Assembly (NCBI GenBank): GCA_900319235.1
Contig: ONNR01000013.1
Span: 1 to 64,000 of the forward strand
Length of the DNA stretch: 64,000 nt
Direction: 5' to 3'
From: an uncultured Prevotellaceae bacterium
GTDB lineage: Bacteria; Bacteroidota; Bacteroidia; Bacteroidales; UBA3663
The notes beneath the pieces were generated by a model. The model was not told the origin of the DNA and did not search any database. It saw nothing but the letters and a program-made list of their open reading frames with translations. Of this stretch, positions 14,414 through 22,272 are shown piece after piece; the stretch's first letter is position 1, and each line of letters starts with the position of its first letter. The translations under genes were made by a program, and so were the position numbers.

Positions 14414-17302
14414 TCAGAACTTGATGTTATAGGAAACGAAGGGGATGGGAGCACCGAAGATTGAGAGCTTGTAGCCCTGGACGGAGCCATAATTGCCAAG
14501 ATAGTAGATCGAGTAGGCGTTCTTTCGAGCCAGGAGGTTGTAGCATCCGATGGAAATCCAGGAATGGAAGAGTGCGGTGAGATGATGGGAGGGTTCGATG
14601 TTGAACGAGGCGTCGACGCGGAAATAGTCGGGCATTCGATAGCCGTTGCGTTCGGTGTAGAACGGGAGGAAGCGCCCCTGCGACTGATTGAAATACTGAC
14701 CTGCAGGAATGGTGGTGGGACGACCGGTGCTGTAGTCGAGGTTCATCGAAAGGCTATAGCGATGAGTGAACTTGTAGTTGCCAACAAACTTCAGTTCGTG
14801 TGGCCTGTCGTATTCGGCAGGGAACCACACGCCTCCATTGATGGCCAGGGAGGCCGATGCGTCGTCCTGCTGGAGTTCGGTACGCGAATAACTGTAACTG
14901 ATCCATCCGGTGAGCATACCGACATCCTTCTTGAGCTGAAGCTCAACACCATAAGCTCGGCCGCGTACACCGAGGACATCGTTCTCGAGGTCGGGATTCA
15001 TGAGCAGCTGGCCTGCGCTGCGGTAGGTCAGGTAGTTGTTCATCTGCTTGTAGTAGGCTTCGACGTTGATCTCGTACTTGGCGTTGTGGGTCTGGTAGTA
15101 ATAGCCTGCTGCCACCTGCCATCCATCCTGAGGCTTGATGCGAGAGTTGCTGAGCGTCCAGGTGTCGGTGGGCGACATGATGCTGGTGTTCGAAACCTTG
15201 TGGATGAACTGGTGCATCGTGGTGAAACTTGCCTTGACGGACTGATCTTCGGCGAGCTTGTAGCTGGCCGAGAGACGTATTTCGGGTGACTGATAGGTGT
15301 GGGTCTTGCCTTCGCGAAGGGCATTGAAGAGATTATACCGAAGGCCGCCGATGACCTTCAGTCGAGGCATCACCTGCCAGGAATCTTCGGCAAAGAGGGC
15401 CGACTCGATGGCCTTGTCCTCGTCGAGTTCACGGAAGGCGATAAATGAATCGTCACCGACGGGTTCGTAAGTGCCGGGATTGATCAGATAGAACTGGGAG
15501 TGGAGTCCTACCTGCAGCTGGTGGCTGTCGTTGATCGAGATATTGACATTGCCGCGTGCAAACCATTGGTTGATGTTGAACGAAAGGCGTGCGGCTTCAT
15601 AAATCTTTTCGGTCTCCTCATTGTGGTAGTCGTAATGGTCCATACCGATGCTGAAACTGGAGTTGACGCGGCTGCTGTAGCGGCTCTTCCATTCGAGCGA
15701 ACCGTTGAGGTTGGAGTAGCCATAGCGGCTGTAGGGAGAAAAAGAGAATCGGTCGTGGCTGGTGTAGAAATAGGCGTTGATGCGATGATCGCGGTTGATG
15801 GCTGTGGCGAGCGTGGCACTGAGATCCCAAAAGCCTGCCTTGCCATTGCGGTACCCGCTTTTCTCGGGAATCATATCGAGCATCCAGTCGCTGTAGGTCG
15901 AACGTCCGCCTACGAGGAGGGAGACATGTTCGGGAACAATGGGTATTTCGAGATTGGCCTTGCTGGTGACGAGTCCTATGCTGGCCGAACCATGAAACTC
16001 CTTCCAGTCGGCATTGCGGTTGTGGATGTCCATCACCGAAGAGATGCGCCCGCCATATTGGGCAGGGATGCCGCTCTTGTAGAGTTCGGTTTCGCCAACC
16101 ATATCGCTGTTGAATGCCGAGAAGATGCCGAACATATGCATCGGATTGAACACGGTGTTTCCATTGAGCAGGATGAGGTTCTGGTCGGCAGCACCTCCTC
16201 GCACATTGAATCCGCTCGAAGCCTCGCCCATAGTCTTGACACCAGGCAGGGTCTGCACGACCTTCATGACATCAGCTTCGCCCAGTGCCAGAGGAATGTT
16301 GCGGAGTTGGGCGGGTCGGAACTTCTCCATACCTACCTGAGCATTGTTGACCTTCTGCTGGAATCCGCGGACTGTGACTTCGTCGAGGATGTGGTCCTCA
16401 CGAATAGGTTCAAGGTCGGCGAAGATGTCCGACTCGGAGAATGTCTCCTCTTCGTCGTATTGAGGACGGTTGTCGCCAAGATAAGCTTGGTAGGACCTGA
16501 CTTCGACGGGCTCGTTGCTGAAGATCGAGTCGGGGGCGAGGAGGGGAGGGGAAAGAGGGTTCTGAAGGGTTCGAGGGGTTCGAAGGGTTTGAGAGGTAAA
16601 GAGGGGTGAAGTATAATCGGCTGCAAGCAACTTGTCTAGGCAGATGACATCTTCGCACAGACTTGACTCCATGAGTTTGGTGTTGTACTTGTGTTTGGCC
16701 TTGCGACTATTGTTACGCAAAAGTTGCTTGTACTGTGGATATGCTTTGATAAGGTCCTTGACGTTCTTGAGTTTGAAGAGCGTGGAGTCGGGTGTGAGAA
16801 GGAAATAGTCGTCTTTTTGGTCAAGATAATGATACGTATGCATATCGCGGATGACATCACCACCACGAGTTTTGACCCTTCGGTGGACCAGGGCCACGTG
16901 TTTCCCTTCCTGCAATATCTGCTGGTAATGTCCATTGATGGGTACGAAAGGCTTGCCATCGATGACGAAGTAGTCAATCTTGTTCTGGTCGGGAAGAATG
17001 TTTATGCCCTTGACGGGTGAAAGCACAGCCAACCAGTTGCGATAGATATCGTAACGAAGCCAGACATTGCGATAGAGCCGGCCTTCGAAGCAAACGTCGC
17101 CTTGCACAAAATCCTTGCTGTCCCAGTAGGGATGGTTCATCCAGGCTTTCAGAGGAAATCCTGGTTCGATGCGGCCATGGTAGAGGGCCGCATAGTCACC
17201 CGCCGCCTGCAGGTACTGCTCGAAAGTCTGTGCCTTGAGCGAAGGAGCGAAGGCCAAAAGCAGGCATGAAAACCAACTGAGGAAAATACCTTTGCTTGAC
17301 AT
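14414..17302 (-). CDS. TonB-dependent outer membrane receptor with unusual N-terminal domain
   Basis: This 962-residue receptor has a signal peptide (1-25, SLKAQ). About 200 residues of a beta-rich N-terminal region come next (GDVCFEGRLYRNVWLRYDIY near 70), which is not the usual carboxypeptidase-regulatory-like fold. A plug follows (ILDEVTVRGFQQKV near 305; VMKVVQTLPGVKTMGEAS...FNVRGG near 345). The beta-barrel runs to the C-terminus, ending in PFVSYNIKF with a terminal Phe. It imports an unidentified ligand using TonB energy. It is first in an operon with DUF4249 and the MG2/plug-like gene. A proline/leucine-rich linker at about residues 234-256 is encoded by a 9-bp tandem repeat tract. Confidence 0.92.
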   Translation of the reverse strand: MSSKGIFLSWFSCLLLAFAPSLKAQTFEQYLQAAGDYAALYHGRIEPGFPLKAWMNHPYWDSKDFVQGDVCFEGRLYRNVWLRYDIYRNWLAVLSPVKGINILPDQNKIDYFVIDGKPFVPINGHYQQILQEGKHVALVHRRVKTRGGDVIRDMHTYHYLDQKDDYFLLTPDSTLFKLKNVKDLIKAYPQYKQLLRNNSRKAKHKYNTKLMESSLCEDVICLDKLLAADYTSPLFTSQTLRTPRTLQNPLSPPLLAPDSIFSNEPVEVRSYQAYLGDNRPQYDEEETFSESDIFADLEPIREDHILDEVTVRGFQQKVNNAQVGMEKFRPAQLRNIPLALGEADVMKVVQTLPGVKTMGEASSGFNVRGGAADQNLILLNGNTVFNPMHMFGIFSAFNSDMVGETELYKSGIPAQYGGRISSVMDIHNRNADWKEFHGSASIGLVTSKANLEIPIVPEHVSLLVGGRSTYSDWMLDMIPEKSGYRNGKAGFWDLSATLATAINRDHRINAYFYTSHDRFSFSPYSRYGYSNLNGSLEWKSRYSSRVNSSFSIGMDHYDYHNEETEKIYEAARLSFNINQWFARGNVNISINDSHQLQVGLHSQFYLINPGTYEPVGDDSFIAFRELDEDKAIESALFAEDSWQVMPRLKVIGGLRYNLFNALREGKTHTYQSPEIRLSASYKLAEDQSVKASFTTMHQFIHKVSNTSIMSPTDTWTLSNSRIKPQDGWQVAAGYYYQTHNAKYEINVEAYYKQMNNYLTYRSAGQLLMNPDLENDVLGVRGRAYGVELQLKKDVGMLTGWISYSYSRTELQQDDASASLAINGGVWFPAEYDRPHELKFVGNYKFTHRYSLSMNLDYSTGRPTTIPAGQYFNQSQGRFLPFYTERNGYRMPDYFRVDASFNIEPSHHLTALFHSWISIGCYNLLARKNAYSIYYLGNYGSVQGYKLSIFGAPIPFVSYNIKF
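16558..16597. repeat. 9-bp GGTTCGAAA-type repeat inside the TonB receptor gene
   Basis: Four degenerate copies of GGTTCGAAG/GGTTCGAGG sit in frame within the receptor gene and encode the linker LRTPRTLQNPLS between the N-terminal domain and the plug. A unit of 9 bp changes length without shifting frame. Confidence 0.8.
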
Positions 17303-17420
17303 ATCAGAATGAGAAATGCTTGATGATGGAGCTCATCATATTCTTTAGAGTGTATCTTTATATCCAATAAATGCGGAATAAGGGGAAACCTTGCACGATT
17401 GGACATCGTATTTTACAATA

Positions 17421-17457
17421 ATCGCCCATTGTCGTATGGTATTTGGACAATAGGCGA
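17421..17457 (-). terminator. Hairpin after gldH, possible terminator
   Basis: Arms ATCGCC.ATTGTC (17421-17433) and GACAAT.GGCGAT (17445-17457) form a 12-bp stem with one mismatch, 4 bp after the gldH stop codon. The following minus-strand sequence is AT-rich but has no solid T-run, so termination is plausible rather than clear. Confidence 0.5.
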
Positions 17458-17461
17458 TGGA

Positions 17462-18028
17462 TCAGTATTGTTTCGACAACGAAAGTCCAATGGCAGAAAG
17501 ACCGGTAAATCCGTGTATGTCCTTCGTGTCGGGGATGAGCATCATTCGATAGGACCCCAAGGAATCGAACTGTATGGAGATGTCGTCGATGAACCCGTCG
17601 TAGTCGATGAGTGAGCCCCAGGAGGGCCCGAGGGGACGACCCAAGGTGTCACGTACGGCAGGGGCAATATGCCTGCGAAGGACGTTGCGCACGATGTGTT
17701 CACAGCCTCCGGTGGTGTCGGTCTGCTGGATGATGAGTTGCATAGGCACCCGCGTATAATGAAAGTCGGCCGACATCCGCACGCTGTACCCCATCGTGTA
17801 GGGGATGCCTTGCAGGATAGGAGTACGTATGGTCGTGGGGTCGGTGATCTGTAGGGGGAAGAACAGGGTGTCGGCGGCTTTCCATCCGAGAATTGGAACA
17901 TCGATGACCTTGTTGTAGGCAGGATCAGTTCCGTCCTCGTTGTTTTGGCATGCGTTCAACATCATTGTTGTCGCTGCCACCATTGCCATTCGACGGATTG
18001 CTCTGATTATCCTGCTGTTTGTTGTCAT
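17462..18028 (-). CDS. gldH: Gliding motility-type lipoprotein GldH
   Basis: This 188-residue lipoprotein has a basic N-terminus and hydrophobic segment ending in the lipobox MLNAC (C27). The GldH layout follows: DVPILGWKAADTLFFPLQI near residue 43, Y.R.SADFHYTRVPMQLIIQ, and a C-terminal D...I.F..LG.YR..LI segment. In gliding Flavobacteria GldH is needed for motility. In non-gliding Bacteroidales its role is unknown, though it persists next to ricT. The start at 18028 overlaps the end of ricT by 104 bp; shorter starts would remove the charged N-region of the signal peptide. It is last in the zapA-rny-ricT operon. Confidence 0.8.
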   Translation of the reverse strand: MTTNSRIIRAIRRMAMVAATTMMLNACQNNEDGTDPAYNKVIDVPILGWKAADTLFFPLQITDPTTIRTPILQGIPYTMGYSVRMSADFHYTRVPMQLIIQQTDTTGGCEHIVRNVLRRHIAPAVRDTLGRPLGPSWGSLIDYDGFIDDISIQFDSLGSYRMMLIPDTKDIHGFTGLSAIGLSLSKQY

Positions 18029-19190
18029 TGTTGCGGTTCTTGTTAGCGCGCTTCTTCTTTTTCTTCGAACGGTCGAAGCGATTGAGCGCTTCGTCGCCTA
18101 CGCCGTCGGTGAACTCGGGGCTGTCGTTCGTTTCGGCACTCTCGATGTCGAGCCGCTCGGGTTTCTCGCCGCGCTTGTTCATATGATAGACATCGAAGGC
18201 GCGTTGTGCTGAGATGGTGACCAGATTAAACCCGCCTTCGCGACCGGATGAATAGGTGCATTTGCGCGCCAGTGTATCGACCTTGAAGAGGTGCCATTCG
18301 CCACCGAGCGTGTAGAGGACGATATCCTTGCTGGGAATGTCGTTGCTGGCTTCCATGTAGCAGTCAACCTCGTAGTTGAGGCAACACTTCAGCTTGGCGC
18401 ATTGTCCGGCCAACTTCTGGGGATTGAGCGATAGGTCCTGGAATCGGGCTGCAGCAGTGCCTACCGACTGGAAGCGTGTCTGCCACTTGGCGCAGCAGAG
18501 TTCGCGACCGCAGGGCCCGATGCCGCCGATGCGTCCAGCCTCCTGGCGTGCACCAATCTGTTTCATCTCGATGCGGATCTTGAAGGCTGCAGCCAGGTCC
18601 TTGATGAGTTGGCGAAAATCGACGCGACCGTCGGCAATGTAGTAGAAGATGGCCTTCTGTCCATCGCCCTGGAATTCCACGTCGCCGATCTTCATCTCCA
18701 GTCCGAGGCCTTCGGCAATCTGACGACTGCGCAGCATCGTCTCCTGTTCGCGGGCTTTTGCTTCGTAGTAGCGCTGCATGTCGTTCTCGCGGGCATGGCG
18801 GAACACTTTCTTCTGGGCATCGGGCGAATCGAAATGGAAATTGCACTTCTTCATCTGCAGATGCACTAGGTAGCCGGTGAGCGTCACCTCGCCAATGTCG
18901 TGTCCGGGATTGCCTTCGACAGCCACGATGTCGCCCTTGTGCAGGTCAAGCCCCTCGGAATTGAGGTAGTAACCCTTGCGGGTGTTCTTGAACTGCACTT
19001 CCACGTAGGGGCACTCGCCTACGAGTTCCGGAGCATCGTCCATATAGTCATAGACCATCTGGGGTTTGTTCTGTCGGCAAATCTGGCTGTGGCTTCGGCA
19101 GTTGTCCGAGTCCTTTTGGCTGGGTTCCGATTGAAAAACCTCGTATGGCTCTATGGCGTCGATATATTCGATTTCCTTTTTTGCTGCCAT
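17925..19190 (-). CDS. ricT: RicT/PSP1-domain protein (YaaT homologue)
   Basis: This 421-residue protein carries the PSP1 C-terminal domain (about residues 130-215, FHFDSPDAQKKVFRHAREND region). A cysteine-rich segment with GPCGRELCCAKW (about 226-237) and GQCAKLKCCLNYEVDCY (about 262-278) follows. In Bacillus, RicT joins RicA and RicF in an Fe-S complex that directs RNase Y-dependent mRNA maturation. Here it lies 27 bp downstream of the RNase Y gene. The C-terminal 60 residues are Asn/Gln/Lys-rich and disordered, and their coding sequence overlaps the start of gldH. Confidence 0.9.
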   Translation of the reverse strand: MAAKKEIEYIDAIEPYEVFQSEPSQKDSDNCRSHSQICRQNKPQMVYDYMDDAPELVGECPYVEVQFKNTRKGYYLNSEGLDLHKGDIVAVEGNPGHDIGEVTLTGYLVHLQMKKCNFHFDSPDAQKKVFRHARENDMQRYYEAKAREQETMLRSRQIAEGLGLEMKIGDVEFQGDGQKAIFYYIADGRVDFRQLIKDLAAAFKIRIEMKQIGARQEAGRIGGIGPCGRELCCAKWQTRFQSVGTAAARFQDLSLNPQKLAGQCAKLKCCLNYEVDCYMEASNDIPSKDIVLYTLGGEWHLFKVDTLARKCTYSSGREGGFNLVTISAQRAFDVYHMNKRGEKPERLDIESAETNDSPEFTDGVGDEALNRFDRSKKKKKRANKNRNNDNKQQDNQSNPSNGNGGSDNNDVERMPKQRGRN

Positions 19191-19217
19191 GAGATATCCT
19201 TTTCAGCAATTCTCGGC

Positions 19218-20753
19218 TTACTTGGCGTAAGCCACTGAACGTGTTTCGCGAATTACGGTAATCTTGACCTGACCGGGATAGGTCATCTCGGTCTGTATCT
19301 TGCGGGCGATATCAGCGGAGAGTTTCTCCGATTCGGCATCACTGATCTTGTCAGCACCGACGATGACGCGAAGTTCGCGACCGGCCTGGATGGCATACGA
19401 CTTGACGACACCAGGATAGGACTGAGCCAGATTCTCGAGGTCGTTGAGACGCTTGATGTAGGCCTCGACAATCTCACGACGAGCACCAGGACGAGCACCC
19501 GAGATGGCATCGCAAATCTGCACGATAGGCGCGATGATGGAGGTCATCTCGCATTCCTCGTGGTGGGCTGCGATGGCATTGACGATGTCGGCCTTCTCCT
19601 TGTATTCCTCGGCGATCTTTGCGCCAAGCAGTGCGTGTGGCAATTCGGGTTCGTCGTCGGGTACTTTGCCGATGTCGTGCAAGAGACCAGCGCGGCGTGC
19701 CTTCTTGACATTCAGGCCAAGTTCGGCTGCCATGATGGCACAAAGGTTGGCTGTCTCGCGGGCATGCTGCAGGAGGTTCTGACCGTAGGACGAACGGTAC
19801 TTCATCTTGCCGATCATTCTGATAAGTTCGGGATGCAGACCATGCACGCCCATATCGATACAGGTACGCTTGCCGGTCTCGATGATCTCTTCTTCGAGCT
19901 GCTTCCTGACCTTGGCCACCACTTCCTCGATACGGGCGGGATGGATACGGCCGTCGAGCACCAACTGATGGAGGGCGAGACGAGCCACCTCGCGACGCAC
20001 GGGGTCGAAGCATGAGAGAACGATGGCTTCGGGAGTGTCGTCGACAACGACTTCGACACCAGTTGCAGCCTCAAGGGCTCGGATGTTGCGACCTTCACGG
20101 CCAATGATGCGTCCCTTCACCTCGTCGGAATCGATGTGGAAGACGGTGACGGAGTTTTCGACAGCAGTTTCTGTGGCTACGCGCTGGATGGTCTTGATGA
20201 CAATCGACTTGGCCTCCTTGTTGGCGGTCATACGAGCATCGTCCATAATCTCGTTGATGTAGCTGGCAGCCTCTGTCTTTGCTTCGTCCTTCAAGCCTTC
20301 GATGAGGTTCTTCTTGGCCTCTTCGGCGCTTAAGCCGGCAATCTGCTCGAGCATCTTGCGTCCTTCAGCAAGGCGTGCTTCGGCTTCCTTCTTCTTTTGC
20401 TCCACCAGGTCGAGCTGCTTCTGCAGGTTCTGACGAGTGTTGTCGTTGTCGTTGATGCGACGATCCAGCTCGCTCTGCTTCTGCTGGAGTTGCTGTTGCT
20501 GCTGCTTGATGCGCTGCTCGTTCTGCTGCATCTTCTGGTTGCGCTGATTGGCCTGACGGTCCAATTCGCTCTGCATTCGGCTGATTTTTTCCTTTGCCTC
20601 AACGAGTTTCTGCTCCTTGAGGAGTTCGCCTTCCTTTTCGGCCTCAGCCAGGGTCTTCTTGAAGGTCTTGCCCAGGAATGTGTTCCATATGGCGAAAACG
20701 ATACCGCCTCCGATGACGAAACCGATGATCGCTGCTAAGATTATTGATGTCAT
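19218..20753 (-). CDS. rny: Ribonuclease Y
   Basis: This 511-residue membrane-anchored endoribonuclease initiates mRNA decay. It has an N-terminal transmembrane helix (residues 3-24) and a long charged/Gln-rich coiled coil (about 30-150). A KH domain (about 205-265, [21 protein letters not shown]) and an HD domain (about 330-425) follow, with the metal-binding LLHDIGK motif. All domains appear intact and of usual length. It lies between zapA and ricT. A stem-loop is in the 117-bp gap upstream. Confidence 0.96.
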   Translation of the reverse strand: MTSIILAAIIGFVIGGGIVFAIWNTFLGKTFKKTLAEAEKEGELLKEQKLVEAKEKISRMQSELDRQANQRNQKMQQNEQRIKQQQQQLQQKQSELDRRINDNDNTRQNLQKQLDLVEQKKKEAEARLAEGRKMLEQIAGLSAEEAKKNLIEGLKDEAKTEAASYINEIMDDARMTANKEAKSIVIKTIQRVATETAVENSVTVFHIDSDEVKGRIIGREGRNIRALEAATGVEVVVDDTPEAIVLSCFDPVRREVARLALHQLVLDGRIHPARIEEVVAKVRKQLEEEIIETGKRTCIDMGVHGLHPELIRMIGKMKYRSSYGQNLLQHARETANLCAIMAAELGLNVKKARRAGLLHDIGKVPDDEPELPHALLGAKIAEEYKEKADIVNAIAAHHEECEMTSIIAPIVQICDAISGARPGARREIVEAYIKRLNDLENLAQSYPGVVKSYAIQAGRELRVIVGADKISDAESEKLSADIARKIQTEMTYPGQVKITVIRETRSVAYAK

Positions 20754-20810
20754 TGATAGAACAGGGATTGAAAGTATATAATTGAGTTAAATATGTGCAA
20801 TGCAGCAGCG

Positions 20811-20837
20811 CCGACAATCTCTAGAAAGAGATGCCGG
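20811..20837. other. Stable stem-loop in zapA-rny spacer
   Basis: Arms of 11 bp with one bulged base (core AGAGAT / ATCTCT with flanking CCGGC / GTCGG pairing) enclose a 4-nt loop. No T-run follows on either strand, so it is not a canonical terminator. It would lie in the zapA-rny mRNA, about 60 nt before the rny start. Confidence 0.6.
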
Positions 20838-20870
20838 TAAGCGATGGATGCGGGATGGAAAGGGGATGGG

Positions 20871-21179
20871 TCAGGACGGTGTATTGTCAGCGCCGAGGAA
20901 CTCCTGCAAATCGGCCACAATATTTGCCAGGCTAGCTTCTGTGGCCTCCAGGTTTGCATTGTTGCCCTGCTTTTGGCACAATACTGCCAAATCAACGGCA
21001 GCCATAGCCATAATGCGCTCGGAGGGGAGATTTGCTCCTCGGTATTTGGTACTATAGGCAATGAGTCGTCGATTCACCATCCGGGCAGCCTCGCGAAAGA
21101 GAGGTTCTTCCTTGGGCTCAACCCAGAGGGGGTAGATCGACTCTCCGACCTGTATATTGATTCTGATCTTCTTATCCAT
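20871..21179 (-). CDS. zapA: Cell division protein ZapA
   Basis: This 102-residue protein promotes FtsZ bundling at the division site. I start it at 21179 (MDKKIRINIQVGESIYPLWV); the longer frame adds eight unconserved residues inside the preceding gene. Residues 1-45 form the ZapA head (I.V....YPL.V...EE...R.AA..VN) and the rest is a coiled coil with ERIMAMAAVDLA. The start overlaps the end of the upstream coiled-coil gene by 8 bp, implying translational coupling. Confidence 0.9.
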   Translation of the reverse strand: MDKKIRINIQVGESIYPLWVEPKEEPLFREAARMVNRRLIAYSTKYRGANLPSERIMAMAAVDLAVLCQKQGNNANLEATEASLANIVADLQEFLGADNTPS

Positions 21180-21471
21180 GTTGCAACGTCTGGATGCAAG
21201 CATCTATCTCGCTTACCATGGCGAGGTATTGTTTCTTCAGCCTTTCCACCTGCTCGGGATCGTTGCCCGAAGCAGCCAGTCCTGACCGGAGATACTGATA
21301 TTTTCTGTCAAGTTCGGCTTTCTCCTGCTCCAGCTGCCTGCACTTTTCCTGCTGTTCGTCGAGTTGCCGCTGCAAATCCTTTGCGCGGGCTTCTGCCTCA
21401 ATGCAACGTTGCTTGAGTTGGCCAATCAGCATGCGCAAGTCGCCGGTCAGTTTGCGAAAGTCGATACTCAT
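21172..21471 (-). CDS. Small coiled-coil protein upstream of zapA
   Basis: This 99-residue protein is nearly all predicted coiled coil (heptad-rich residues 8-62, rich in Glu, Gln, Lys and Arg). It has no signal peptide or membrane helix. Its position immediately before zapA and its size suggest a ZapB-like partner of ZapA. That is an inference from context and coiled-coil character, since the coiled coil alone gives no reliable homology. It is the first gene of the zapA-rny-ricT-gldH transcript, with a promoter just upstream. Confidence 0.8.
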   Translation of the reverse strand: MSIDFRKLTGDLRMLIGQLKQRCIEAEARAKDLQRQLDEQQEKCRQLEQEKAELDRKYQYLRSGLAASGNDPEQVERLKKQYLAMVSEIDACIQTLQHG

Positions 21472-21487
21472 GACATAAAATTGTGTG

Positions 21488-21518
21488 CGAAGATATGTAT
21501 TTTTTTATAAATGTCAAA
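21488..21518 (-). promoter_or_regulatory. Promoter of the zapA-rny operon
   Basis: The minus strand has TTTG (21518-21515), a 19-bp spacer and TATCTTCG (21495-21488), which is a one-base variant of the -7 consensus. The start codon at 21471 follows within 17 bp. The -33 element overlaps the T-run of the terminator of the previous gene. Confidence 0.6.
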
Positions 21519-21549
21519 ATAAAAGCCCCGATTTTTACAAAATCAGGGC
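21516..21549 (-). terminator. Terminator after the DUF3109 gene
   Basis: GCCC.GATTTT (21549-21539 read on the minus strand) pairs with AAAATC.GGGC across a 3-nt loop, with one mismatch. The T-rich run TTTTATTTT follows on the minus strand. This closes the moxR-DUF3109 transcript. Confidence 0.85.
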
Positions 21550-21577
21550 AATTTTTCCTCCTTTTTGTTCGATTTTT

Positions 21578-22219
21578 TCAAATTATGCCGATTTTTTTCA
21601 TCTCATTTGCACAAATTTCCAACTCGTTGTACCACTCCTCGCCGAAACGGCGAATCAGCCCGTCACGCACGCATTGATAGATGTGGATACCCTTCTTCCG
21701 ACCGAGTTTCTTGGCGCATCCGCACATCCCGGGTTGTTGGTCGTAGTTTACAGCAGTGTATTCGCCGATCTTCTTCAGTCGGATAGGGTAGAGTTGGCAG
21801 GAGATGGGCTTGATGAAGGGAGCCTTGCCTTCGCGATAGCCTGGCAGCGTAGAGAATTTCCCCTCACGAAATGCTTTTTCAATGGCACAGAGGCAAGCGC
21901 CTTTGAGCGGAGCTTCGACGTTGGCATCGTTATAGGTGCAGAACACGCAGTCGTGACCATCGACGACTGTCGTTACCCAGTCGCCTGCCTTGTCCTTGAA
22001 GTAAGGCCCTGCCTCGCGAAGTGTCTTTTGACCACGGGGCGTAAGGTCGTCCCACACGATGGGGATGACCTCCTTCATTGCCTGGAGTTCGTCGTCGTCG
22101 AGCGGTGCGCCGCTTTCGCCTTCGCTGTTGCAGCAGTTGCCTTTGCAGACGCTCAAGTCACAGCAGAATGCCTCAGAGAGCACGTCTTCGCTGACCAATG
22201 TGTCGCCAATGTGGACCAT
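21578..22219 (-). CDS. DUF3109 family cysteine-rich protein
   Basis: This 213-residue cytoplasmic protein of the DUF3109 family starts at MVHIGDTLVS (22219); four extra residues upstream are possible. It carries CCDLSVCKGNCC near residue 19, related to the YkgJ-type cysteine cluster thought to bind zinc or an Fe-S cofactor. Further cysteines are in CVFC, CLC, SCQLYP and CGCAKK. The biochemical role is unknown. It lies downstream of the MoxR-like ATPase gene, separated by a heptamer repeat tract, and is followed by a strong terminator. Confidence 0.85.
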   Translation of the reverse strand: MVHIGDTLVSEDVLSEAFCCDLSVCKGNCCNSEGESGAPLDDDELQAMKEVIPIVWDDLTPRGQKTLREAGPYFKDKAGDWVTTVVDGHDCVFCTYNDANVEAPLKGACLCAIEKAFREGKFSTLPGYREGKAPFIKPISCQLYPIRLKKIGEYTAVNYDQQPGMCGCAKKLGRKKGIHIYQCVRDGLIRRFGEEWYNELEICANEMKKIGII

Positions 22220-22223
22220 ATCA

Positions 22224-22268
22224 ATTAACAATTAATAATTTACAATTAACAATTAATAATTGGCAATT
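22224..22268. repeat. 7-bp tandem repeat (AATTAAC family)
   Basis: Six to seven heptamers of the type AATTAAC / AATTAAT / AATTTAC fill the spacer between the ATPase stop codon and the DUF3109 start. Confidence 0.8.
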
Positions 22269-22272
22269 TGAG

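Noticed and set aside
15500..16609. 369-residue open frame opposite the TonB receptor
   Set aside because: It is a shadow of receptor plug and barrel coding sequence, with no promoter and no domain.
20754..20870. 6S-like or other small RNA between zapA and rny
   Set aside because: There is only one short hairpin, no promoter element of its own and no terminator, so a separate RNA gene is not supported.
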